Source of the DNA: Toxoplasma gondii ME49 | Taxonomy: Eukaryota; Apicomplexa; Conoidasida; Eucoccidiorida; Sarcocystidae | DNA length: 64,000 bases | Reading direction: 5' to 3' | Assembly (NCBI RefSeq): GCF_000006565.2 | Contig: NC_031470.1 | Coordinates: 1,428,954 to 1,492,953, forward strand | Shown here: positions 35,447 through 45,339 of the stretch, one piece after another | How positions within the stretch are numbered: the stretch's first letter is position 1 | How the letters are laid out: every line of letters begins with the position of its first letter | Translations under genes and position numbers: made by a program | Notes under the pieces: model-generated | Seen by the model: the letters and a program-made list of their open reading frames with translations, nothing else | The model's database searches: none | Told to the model about the DNA's origin: nothing

Positions 35447-37278
35447 TGTTTGACACCGCCAGGCGCAAATGAACCAGCATCTTCTCGTTCTATCGCGTCT
35501 AAGAGCAGCAGATCTGAGTGCTTGCGATGGTGTCTTTCTTCCACCGAGCTCTGGCGAGGGCAGCCTTCGAAGCGATCGGAAAAGTTTCTGTTTGGTTTCT
35601 CGTTGGGCGGATCACCGCAGTGAGAGGCCTCTGCACTTCCGTCCCTGGCGTCTCCTTCGTCTCTCGAAAAGGCGCCGCATTCAGCAAGACTTCGCCCCTC
35701 GCATGCATGCGCGTCTTCAGCGACGGCAGAAGAACCATTCGTGGAAGACCTCGAAGCGTGTGGGTCCTGAGGCTCTTTCTGGGATTTCAAGAGTTTCGAC
35801 ACCGAGAACTCAGGACGGCTTCGTGACGAAGCGACTCTCTCCGGCCTTGTGCAAGCTCCGGGACCGCTTGCATCTGTCTCCGGAGACAGAACGCCCTGTC
35901 GGGTACCTCCACCCTGTCGCGCGGCTTCTTCGGCTTCAGCCTCAAGTGCTCGACGAGACGAAAGCCGGCGTTTCATGGCGGCGGTTCTTGGCAACGTGAG
36001 CCGGAGGACTGTCTCCAGGAGACTCCGAGAAGATGGCGAGAGGAGAGACAACGGAGATACCACTTGTTCATGGTTCTTTTCAGTGGCAGGCGAACCAACA
36101 AATCGGACTTTCGCGAAAGACACGAGGGAAGAGGAACCGGAAGACGCGCGAAAAGAAGAGAATAGAGAGGTGGAGATACATCGGGGGAGAAGCAGACTAA
36201 CTTGTTGAAGGAGTTGAACACCTGCGAAAAACGTGAAGACACCGGAGATCGACACACGGTTGAAACGGAAGTTTGTTCGCGAAGTTCTTAGATACTGGCA
36301 CAGCACTCTTCCACTTGCAGACATGCGAAGTTTTTAAACTGCACATTGCATGTGCAGACGACAGACGTACGAGTACCCCTGCAACGAACTGGAACTTTTA
36401 ACTGCAATAGGCTTTTCACAGTGTACAGCCATCGAAGAAAAATTGGTTCCGCAGGTCGCGCCTTCTGCGCGTTCGTGTGAACAGAACCCCCAAACAAAAC
36501 ATGCAAATGAAACAAAAATGAAAGCGTGGAAGTAAGAAGTAGGATCGAAATGAAGTATCGCTCTCCTGCGAATTCGCATGCCAAGTTGCTCGACGCCTCA
36601 CGTGGACACTATGGCGCATATCATTCGACCTCAGAATCCTTGGCGGATAGGTTCCGGAGCGCATTCAGCGGAGGCTTCAACCGTGCATGCAGCAAAAAGG
36701 AGGAACGGCCAGAAAAGAGAAAGAGACAGCACGCAACGTGAGGACCAACGGCCTACAGTGCATCGGTGACCTACGGACACAGATCCTGAACGAGAGCGGT
36801 CGAGAAGGCCAACGAAACCCAACAAACTCGAAAGAACGAAAGACTCACCTGCCGGGCCAAGAGTCGGAGAAACACTCAGCCTGCTCCATCCCAGACTTCG
36901 GTCGAGCAGGCGAACGGCTTTCTCCACGCATGCGTCTCGTAGCTCGGTAGAAGAGACCCGGTTTTTTGGAGCGGTGCTCTTTGGCCCTGCGCCTTCTTTG
37001 TCTTCCGTGTCGACTGGGCAGTGAGGGGAACTCGGCCAAGTCGAGGACGAAGAGGAACAGGGGAGAGCCTCCGACGCATGAGCAGGCCAGGAAGAAGTTG
37101 CGAGTACGGCCGAGACGGGCGCCCGCGAGGGGGCGGCGAGAAACGCCGAAGCCGGAAGGCGACAGAGAAGAAGACTCAGCAGAAGACTCAAACGAACGGG
37201 GACAGGAGCCGCCTCGTGACGAAGGGACGCAACAGCTGCAACAGAAAGGAACGGGAAAGCTTCAGGTGAACAACGCAT
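35447..37278 (-). CDS. Multi-exon protein of unknown function with N-terminal leader, 5' two exons
   Basis: The start is the ATG at 37278. Exon 1 is 37278-36849 (donor GCAG|GTGAGT) and exon 2 is 36221-35447 (acceptor tttttcgcag; donor CAT|GTAAGA), joined in phase 1. The N-terminus has a hydrophobic leader (VRLSLLLSLLLCRLPASAFL) followed by a Ser/Pro/Ala-rich, acid-poor stretch, as in signal peptides or bipartite apicoplast leaders. A helical stretch (ELRDACVEKAVRLLDRSLGW) ends exon 1. Exon 2 has KRRLSSRRALEAEAEEAARQ and a long acidic/Ser-rich disordered part. Part of exon 2 near its start is pyrimidine-rich (GTTAGT donor after about 20 bases) and may itself hide an intron. 3' exons lie below 35447. 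No domain recognised. Confidence 0.45.
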
Positions 37279-37998
37279 CAAACTGGGGCCATGTAGACGA
37301 ATCCTAACCGCACCCCTCGCCTCGCGACAAGCATCACGAGTTTAGATCGACTGGTCCGGAATATCGAGCGGCAACAGAACTCCATCTATTATTTCGAGAG
37401 CGCGACTGAGGTGGAATAAGCTCAATGACGTAGACGAGTGAATTCCAGCGCTTTCAGCTCTCTTGAGCAGCCCACAGAGGTGGTGGAGTGCAGCGTAAAC
37501 GAAAACCTTCGTAGTCGTTGGCTCAACTGCAGTCCTGATCGGTATCTAGGTGCACACTATACGCCCTGCGCTGGCGTTCGATTTTTATTCAAGAGAGCTG
37601 GAAATGAGGCGCTTCGCAAACTGAAGACAAGACCCTGGGCTCTGTTACACGTTCCCTCGCACCATCACATGGGCAGGAAAACGATTTCAAAATTTCCTAG
37701 GAAAAAGGCAGGATGCATCTGAGCAACACACAAACGTTTGCGTTGTTCCCCCCGTTGCATTTGACTACTCTTCTGCTGTCACCCCCGTGAAGCTTAGCGC
37801 AGTCACCTGTGCATGCATCGATCTGTGTTTCGAATCTAAATCCACTCGCATTGCCTTTAACCGTTCCGTCCACTTCATCACACGGTGACGCTCTAAAGAG
37901 CCGCCGCATGTTCCTCTCTCTCTCTCTCTCGCGTTAGGGTGATATCTTGTGCGTCTCTCGACATCTCCGGCTCTCTGCGCTCATCGCTTTTTTGTGTT
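37279..37998. other. Region between two minus-strand genes
   Basis: Upstream region of the 37278 gene and downstream region of the 40386 gene. Contains the CT run at 37914-37930. A minus-strand frame (37697-37909) starts with ATG but has no support. Confidence 0.4.
37914..37930. repeat. CT dinucleotide run
   Basis: (CT)8 run followed by GCGTTAGG. On the minus strand this is a GA tract, so it would not serve as a pyrimidine tract for the minus-strand genes. Confidence 0.85.
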
Positions 37999-40386
37999 CT
38001 ATCCTTTGCATGCACCTTTTCTGAGCTGCGCATGTTTCTTTGTACCTGGGAAACGCGAAGCCACTCTGCAGTCTCGCGCTGAAGCGTCCGCGCCTTCGGC
38101 TCGTTCTGAGTTGCGTTCTTTCCTCGTCCTTTCTCCCTGCCTCCTCCGCCGTGTCAGTCCTCTCGCATGCGATTCCCAGTGCATTCCGCCTCCGCATGCC
38201 GCTATCAAAGGCAAGTCGCGATTCAGAACTCCGAGGAGCCGTTCGAGTGCAAGCAAACCTTCAGGAAGAGCGAAAGGCGACAGAGAGGGAGACGCTGAAG
38301 CCCAGGCGTCGTCTCCCTGGCGCTCCCGGAGTTCTCTTGCCTCTTTGCTCTCTGTTTCACGAGCTGCAGACTGCTCGGCGTCTCCGCAGGAGTCCTGCCT
38401 ATCGAGCAGCTTCTCTTGAATGGAGAAGGCCCCCTTTGCAGCTCGTGGAAAGAGAGAATTGAGATGGAGGGAGAGAAGAAGAAAGGCACACGCAGCTCTC
38501 TCGGCCAGCCACAAGCGCGTCTCCCCAGCCGTCTGTCGCGGCGCCTCCAAGACGACCGTGTCTCCGCCAGGCGCGGCTTCGGCCTGCCCCACAAGAGTCC
38601 CTGTGAAGGACGGCGGAGACACAAAGCCTCCAGACTTGCGGCATTCGAGAGAGATTGCGAAAGCTGGTGAAAGAGAGGAGGCAGCGAGTGACGACTTCAA
38701 CGCATCAGAAGAAGAGAGAGACGCCGAAACGGGGGACGTTGCAGCGAAGCGAGACGGCGCATGTCCTGACACACCGGACAGCATGGAGCCTGGCACTGCA
38801 GGTGACAGAGAGCAGACGAAGGAGGACGAGAGGGAAGACAGAGGAAGAGAAGCAGAAGGTTGGAGAATGCGACGGGGAACTCTCGAAAACAAAGCTGCAT
38901 GCATCAGAGTGGATAGCCCCTGGAGCACCTCCGCACCGACGAGGTATCTCCTGTGAACGACAAGGAAATGGGTGATAACGACGGCGGGAGACAGAAGGTC
39001 GAGAGGCGGATGAGAAGAACTGAATGACGAAGAACTTGCAGTGGAGGGGGAGGAAGAAGAAGTGGAAGAGGAGCCAGAAGACGCCGGGAAAGAAACACTC
39101 GGCAGACAAGACGACGACGTCGAAGACGCGGCGTTGGAGTGCGATGGTCGGGGACGTCGAGAACAAACGCGAAAAGAAGCGAGAAAAGAAGAAAGATAGG
39201 CTTCAACTTTTCTGCAGGTAGTCATGGGCCACCGCTGCGTATTGGGCTCCTCGGCGCATGCAGTTGCCAGGCGGGGAAGAACTACGAGGGGGGGGAGGAG
39301 GAGAAAAGCTTCTGTGTGGATTCGGAGGAGATCGGAGACCGAGGAAGACATATCCAAAGGCAAGGGTGAAGAGACATGCAGAGGGCTCCCTTCCACCGAC
39401 GAAGCAGAAGAGAAGAAACGCGGGGAGGTGACCAAGAGCGCAGGCGCTGATGAAGGTAACTTCGAGTGCCTGCCTCCACAGCAAGATGAAGAAGACGAGA
39501 ACGCGAGAGGCGAGAGAAACTCGGGCGCGTCTCCGCGAGCTTTCACGCCTGGCGCCTGTCGAGAGCCAGACGGGCAACTTCCGAGGAAAGGTAAGTTCCT
39601 TCGTTTTCTTCTTCTCTCCAACAAACGAGTCAACGCCGTCGGCGCTCCACGCAGAGGCACACAGTCGCAAGCGGCGAGAGAAGAAAGAGAACGGAGACAA
39701 TTGCCGGGAGGGAGCAGAGAGCGACGCACTCCATCTTGTGGGTCGACAGACACCGTGAGACGCCCGCCGGTCACACCTGTGCAGGTCCTGGCTTGAATGG
39801 CGGACGAAGAAGGAAACGAAGAAGAGAGAGAAGCAGCAGGAAACGACGCGGAAGCGGGAGGAGAGAGAGAGAGAGAAGAAGGATAGAAAATGCGAGAAGG
39901 GGAAGGAGGAAAGAGTGAAAGAGATGAGGAGAGACAAGAATTAGACAGGAAGCGAGATGAGGGAAATGCGTGTGGAGGCTGCATGGTGGTTGTCCGGCGA
40001 GCTTTCTTCAGGTTCTCGATCGAAGGCTTTTGAGGCACCGAGGCCAGGTGAAGAAAACATATCGAAAGCTGCTTGGAGACAGTTTTGGAGAAGGATTTCC
40101 GAGAGCTCTTCCTGCAGAGCTGAAGACGGCAGGAAGACACTCGAGAGAAGGTCACTGTTTCGTCGCGAGGAACGCGCTCGGCGCTTGGATGAGCGACGCA
40201 AGAGACGCGCGGGAGAAAACTGAAGAGAGACGAAGGCGTCTGTCGAACAGCTGAGACATAACGAGAAGAGATTAACTCTCCAGGCAGGAAGAAGCCGCCA
40301 GGCGAAGGGTATCGCTGTGCGATAGTCTGTGTAGAGAACGGGGGGTTGGCGGGGGCGAGACGCTTGCGAGGAAAAAAACGAGACAT
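37999..40386 (-). CDS. Large Ser-rich protein of unknown function, up to 795 aa
   Basis: Begins at a true ATG (40386) and stays open for 795 codons, far beyond chance. The N-terminus (MSRFFPRKRLAPANPPFSTQ...) is basic and acid-free for about 65 residues, which fits a mitochondrial or other organelle import leader. Two hydrophobic helical blocks stand out between Ser runs: DLLSPAVVITHFLVVHRRYL and LWLERAACAFLLLSLHLNSL-type segments (LAERAACAFLLLSLHLNSLF), with LPEGLLALERLLGVLNRDLP near the end. Ser/Pro/Leu-rich tracts at about residues 140-190 and 400-450 could partly be translated intron pyrimidine tracts; the acceptor-like gacctgcacag near 39778 is one candidate. A donor (CCAG|GTACAA, near 38050) may splice to a missing 3' exon. 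No family recognised; an organellar helical-repeat protein is possible but unproven. Confidence 0.5.
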   Translation of the reverse strand: MSRFFPRKRLAPANPPFSTQTIAQRYPSPGGFFLPGELISSRYVSAVRQTPSSLFSFLPRVSCVAHPSAERVPRDETVTFSRVSSCRLQLCRKSSRKSFSKTVSKQLSICFLHLASVPQKPSIENLKKARRTTTMQPPHAFPSSRFLSNSCLSSSLSLFPPSPSRIFYPSSLSLSPPASASFPAASLSSSFPSSSAIQARTCTGVTGGRLTVSVDPQDGVRRSLLPPGNCLRSLSSLAACDCVPLRGAPTALTRLLERRRKRRNLPFLGSCPSGSRQAPGVKARGDAPEFLSPLAFSSSSSCCGGRHSKLPSSAPALLVTSPRFFSSASSVEGSPLHVSSPLPLDMSSSVSDLLRIHTEAFLLLPPLVVLPRLATACAEEPNTQRWPMTTCRKVEAYLSSFLASFRVCSRRPRPSHSNAASSTSSSCLPSVSFPASSGSSSTSSSSPSTASSSSFSSSHPPLDLLSPAVVITHFLVVHRRYLVGAEVLQGLSTLMHAALFSRVPRRILQPSASLPLSSLSSSFVCSLSPAVPGSMLSGVSGHAPSRFAATSPVSASLSSSDALKSSLAASSLSPAFAISLECRKSGGFVSPPSFTGTLVGQAEAAPGGDTVVLEAPRQTAGETRLWLAERAACAFLLLSLHLNSLFPRAAKGAFSIQEKLLDRQDSCGDAEQSAARETESKEARELRERQGDDAWASASPSLSPFALPEGLLALERLLGVLNRDLPLIAACGGGMHWESHARGLTRRRRQGERTRKERNSERAEGADASARDCRVASRFPGTKKHAQLRKGACKG

Positions 40387-41387
40387 GACGAGGTTCTCTC
40401 CTGTTCCGACCAGTAGGACTCAGAGAGAAGCGTTCTCTTTTACCGGTCTCTAGTCTCTTGGTCTGCGCAGTTTCAAGGTCTGGCAAGAAGATTCTGCGAG
40501 CTTCTGTCGGCTGGCCTGGGGCAGGCTGCATGCGCCCGGCGACTGTCAGTTGGCCAGGAAACGTGATAGAGTATGTGCAGCGAGAAAGGCCGGAAGGATG
40601 AGACTCGCCTCCAGTCTAGAAACGAAGAGAGGAAGAGTGGCGTCTGACATCAGGAAGAGCTCCGAGACCCTTCAGAGTGGAACACCGTTCTTTGCCGCGC
40701 GAGGTCAAGAATCTGCATGCGTTCTTCTCGTCGAACTGGTGAGAACCGTCGGCGACTTGCAGCGGCTGAGATCGCCGACGAATCTCCCGTGTTTCTTCTC
40801 GAGGTATTTCCTCTTTGCCTCTTTTCGTCGTCTTCATCTCTCTTCTTTTCTTCAATTTTCGTGTCAAACTGCTGCGACTTTTCTCGACCCTCAAACTAAA
40901 CGCATGCGCCAGTTCTCACCACGATCGAAGCCGCGGGTGAATGTAATTCTTCGGTTTCTGCCCTGGACTTGCTTTCTCTTCTAACTCCCTCGTACTTGTT
41001 TTTGTTCTCGCGTCCCTGTTCGAGGAAAAACGAACTGCTCCTCTCTTTCTCCGGCGCAAACTCCGAGGAGTGCATTTGTGCAGGTCGACTTGTCCTGGTC
41101 TCCGGAAAACTCGGCGCGCGGTGGAGCCTTTCTTCCATTGGCTTACATCGCCTGCTTTCTCGAATTGCATCCAATCACAGGGACGAAACTTTTTATCCAC
41201 CCCGCGGCGCCGTTCCTTCCTCGCCACGACGCCGAAGACTTTCGCCTTTTCTCTGTCCTCGTCGGTTTCTCCCTCCTCGTTGGTTTCTCCCGTGCACTCG
41301 CCGTGTTCGTCTCGCTTTTCCGTCACCTTTTCTTAGCCGAGCGCTTGGCCATTTGCGGCTGTTTCTTCATTTAATTTTCTCCAAAAG
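40387..41387. promoter_or_regulatory. Head-to-head intergenic region, likely bidirectional promoter
   Basis: About 1.0 kb separates the minus-strand start at 40386 from the RPB12 start at 41388, so both promoters must lie here. No TATA box or specific element is identified. Confidence 0.5.
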
Positions 41388-43290
41388 ATGAACGTCGGCG
41401 GTGGTGGCATGGGCCGTCCTCAGGGCTCAGGCCTCGACGACGGCAACAGCCAAGTGGAACCTGTGACGTACATTTGCGGCGGTGAGGACGACTTTCAAAT
41501 CCTTTCCCCCGCATTTCAGTCGACGTCTACTCGCTAACGTACATTTTTCTGGATTCTCTAAATCTGTCACAAGTTCAATCTCATCCCCCATTATACGCTG
41601 TGTACCACGGGGCTTCACGAGAAGAAAATGAGACTTAGTCTCCATTTGTTTCTTGCCATATAGAAGCAGTCACAATTGAATGAGCAAAAACGGATCAGTT
41701 GTTGCCGGTGTAAACGTGAGCGACATTCTCAATGAGTGGAGAGGGGAAAACGGAGAAGACGCCCTCCGAGAACCAGCGAAGAGGAAACGACGACCGAGTG
41801 CGACCAAGAAATGCCAAAACAGGATGGCGGAGAGGTCGTCCACTTTTTACGAGGAAGAGTTAGAAACAGAAATCTCCAGAAAAAAAGGAGACAGACGCCA
41901 ATCGGATACGCGAGCAAACGGGAGACAGGAGAAGAAGGGAGAAGAAGGAAGAACGACAGAGGAAACTGAGGAAACAGGAGTGAAAACAGAAGAAACAGGC
42001 AGTAGGAGAAGGAAACACCTAGGGGGGGCAGAAGAAAGCAGGAAGTCGACGATGGAACAAGGGAGGAAAAACAAACGGCGAGAAAGGAAGCATGGAAAGG
42101 CAGCGGCCCTGGCTGTTCAGGAGAGAGACGGAATAAAGAAAGAGTCGACACTGAAATTTCGTAACAAAGTGGGGAAAGCGACGCAGTCGGGAACATGGCA
42201 TTCTCTTCTGTCTTCTCTTTTTCCATTTTCTTTTTTCTCCCTCTCTGCCCTCTCGGTTTGTTGTTTATGTGTCATGGGGTCGACTTTCTCTGGATGGTGG
42301 CTCCGCCCCGATCGCTCTCTCCTGTCGCAGGTCTGAGGTTCTTCTTTGCTGCGCTTTTTTTCAGCTTCTCTTTCTTCAAAACTGTTTGTTCCCGATTTGT
42401 GTCTCCAGAGTGCGGCTGTGACGTCATGCTTCAGCCGAACGCGGCTGTTCGGTGCAGGAGCTGCGGCTCGCGAATTCTCTACAAGAAAAGGTCGCGGAAA
42501 AGTAAGCCTTCTCATTCGTTCAGAGAAGCGTTAATGCTGTTCGTTATGCGTCTCGAGTCGCTCATGTTCGCGCGGTCGTGTGTGACGCTGTCAAGTACTT
42601 CTTCCCTGATGCTTTGGAGCATTCTCTTCTCTCTGCGTTCTCGAATTCCTTGGCTGAGGCCTCGCCGGCGGCCCTCCTCGCTTCGTTGTCCCTGCTGGGT
42701 CAAGTGCCTCTTTCACCTTCTTGAGGCCGCTTGCCTTCTCGTGAGCCAGTTTTCGTTGGGCGTCGCCTTTCATCTCTTTTCACTCCGGTTGCTTTCCATT
42801 TCCCCGCCGTTCTCTGTCCTCACCTCTCGTCTCCACACGGAACCTTGCTTCCGCATGTTGCTTTCTGTCTTCCATCTTCAATCATGTTTCCTGTTTTAGT
42901 TCGTCTGTTCTTTAGCTGGGTGTCTGCTCGCCGTCTGACCTCGCTGGTATCGCTTGTTTGTCTTCCTTTTTCCGTGGATTTCCTTTTGTATCCTTGCCTC
43001 TCTGTCCCCTCACGTCTGTGCGTTCCATCTTGCTGCTGTCTCCGTGTTCTCCTCTCTCGTTTCTTCCCTTCTGTGATTTCCTTTCCGTTTTACCTTTTCA
43101 TTAGTTCCTCCTCCTTCTGTTGTTTCTGTTCCCCCCATCTTTCACCTGGTCAGCCTGGGGGCTCTTTCGAGCACATCGACGGAGAAGCAAGACACCGAGA
43201 GTTCCGTGGAATCGCAACCATATCTTCTGTGCAATTGTTCCTGTTCTTCGCACTGTCTGTTCTTCTCAGTGATGCAGTACGAAGCGCGAT
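41388..43290 (+). CDS. RPB12: RNA polymerases I/II/III shared subunit RPABC4 (RPB12), three exons, 69 aa
   Basis: Exons 41388-41481, 42409-42501 and 43268-43290 join in phase to 210 bases including the stop. The product ends [47 protein letters not shown]. This is the full RPABC4 signature: one zinc ribbon with CxxC (CGEC) and CxxC (CRSC), the R-I-L-Y-K-K-R turn, and the closing hydrophobic-x-x-[FY]-[ED]-A-R tail. The subunit stabilises RPB2/RPB3 in all nuclear RNA polymerases. The N-terminal 22 residues are a Gly-rich leader ([15 protein letters not shown]) without Cys. The last exon codes only seven residues plus two splice bases. Two introns of about 930 and 770 bases make up most of the gene. 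Confidence 0.95.
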
Positions 43291-45339
43291 GAGTTGTCAA
43301 GACAGGGCAGCGTTGCCCTTTCTCTCTCCTCGCTCCTTTCTCCTCTTCTCCGCTCTCTTCTTCCCTTCTGCGACTTGTTTCGTCCACCTCCCTAGGCTTC
43401 TTCCGAGAGCGACCCTCGTCCCCCGCTCCCCGGGGGTGCGCTCTGCTGGCGTGAGTGAAAAGAGCTTTTTGTTGCGTCTACCTCGTGGTTGTTCTGCTTT
43501 TCTTCGGGTCTCTCTATCGTTTGCCTGGAGAGGTCTTCTCTCTGTGCCCTCAAAAACATGTTTTCCACCACAGTGTGTTGGGCCATGGAATTCGAGTCAC
43601 CACTCGGTTCTCTTGATCCAGACCGATTTGCTTCTCGCCTCGCCGCAAAACCTCTGAGCGCGCGACAGAGTGAGTCTGGCCGAGAGGAGACTCCGCAGTC
43701 CGCGCTGCAGTGGTGGCGAGGAATGACGGTAACAACAAGAGAGAAGGAGAGAGAGAAGTACAGGATAGGCCAGGCGCAAAAGAAGACAATGAGTGGAGGA
43801 GGACGAAGACGCGCAGTGCTGACTCTGGGAAGAGACCAAGATACTGAAGATTCAGCGAGACGATGCAGGGTGCGTTTGAACACACAAGCGGGGGGCGTAG
43901 CGGCGGAGCTTGAGTTCGATCGACTCGGCTCTGCGCCCACAGAACCTTTCTCGTATCTCTGCATACGCTTCTCTGTGCTGTAAACGCTTCTCTCCCCATG
44001 CAGGCATGAGAAGAGAGACCAGTGGCGGCGGAGTGCCTTCCTCAGGCGCTGCGTTTGCTAGTGTCTGCGTGTAGACAACCTTATCTGCTAGCTTGGCGAA
44101 AGAAACGTAAAGACGCGGCAGCACGATGGTCGCTTTCTCGAACACTCAGCGTCTTTTGGTACACTCTGAAATAAGGAACGGAGACGCCATACGCCTGCCT
44201 CAAAAAAAGACAGCATGCCCGCCACGCAGCTCAGCTGATACACGGTTTGTTCAGTCTGTGTGTTCGGTTTTCCGACTCTGAATGTCTCAAACGGACTTGG
44301 TCAACACGACGGCTGGCCGAACCACGCGAGAAAGTATGCGCCGCTGACACTGCACTGAACACACCAACACCCTTTTCGAGAGCTTTTCGTCCAACGCCTG
44401 ATTGAGATGGGGGGGTCCGCGATCACTCTCGAACGTCACGTCGAATCCTCTTGCCGGCCTTTTCTGTACCCCCTTTCGTAACAAGCATCTCAACGGGAAG
44501 AAGACACGCCTATTGAGCAAAGGATTGAAAAGTACCGTTTTTCGAGCTAGAGACCAACAGCAAAAGCCGTGCTTGCCAGCCAGCCCTCCGGAGCGCAAAT
44601 CTGAAAACTCCCGCGCCAATGGGGATACGGCGAGATGCGACGATCGGCACAGACGGAAGGGGTGCAACACAGAACGTAGGAAAACAGCGAACACCCTGAT
44701 GAAACATAATTTTTCCTCAGGAGCGGGGACCAGAATACCAGCGGTGCTGGTTTTCGGTTTCTGTCTTGACACAGTCGACCTCGGTGTTGTCTGTTCCCCT
44801 TTCCCCCTTCCTTCTTCTGACAGAGTCTGCTGGTTGACTCTCAGCAGGCGCCCGGGGCCATTATTTTCTGTTTCCACTTCTCAGCACATGATCGAGCGAG
44901 GGCGCTGGGTCTGAACAGAAAACTGAGCATTCCGTGACATTTTTCGGCATTCTCGCTGCACACCTCCACAACACGTTCACTAGCGACTTTGAGGAAGACA
45001 GATAACCGGAATTTCGAAAGGGTCAGCTGCGAATTTCCACAGCTCTGGAGCGCGCCGTTCTGCTTGCGTCAGAAATTCTGGTCGGCTGTCTGGGGGCAAA
45101 CTGATCCATTAATTGCATTTGCAGCCACGAAGTGTTTTGGGCGTCTCAACGTTGCATTCGAAGCGCGAGTCTCACACTGGAGCAGTTATGACAGCTGAAG
45201 GCGTTAAATTTCTCTATTCTGACTGGCGGACAAGAAAAGATCGCCGGCACATCAGACGTCTGAACAGACGTCCTAGAGCTGCATCTGCTGCAGCCTCCTC
45301 GAAACGCGCTTGTTCCCGACTCTCCTCTCGTTCGATTTC
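43291..45339. other. Region between convergent genes (3' UTRs), no gene supported
   Basis: RPB12 (plus) and the 45340-47668 gene (minus) converge here. Long open frames exist on both strands (43392-43964 minus, 43489-43983 plus, 44287-44877 minus) but overlap each other, lack domains and are probably chance frames in GC-rich DNA. Confidence 0.45.
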
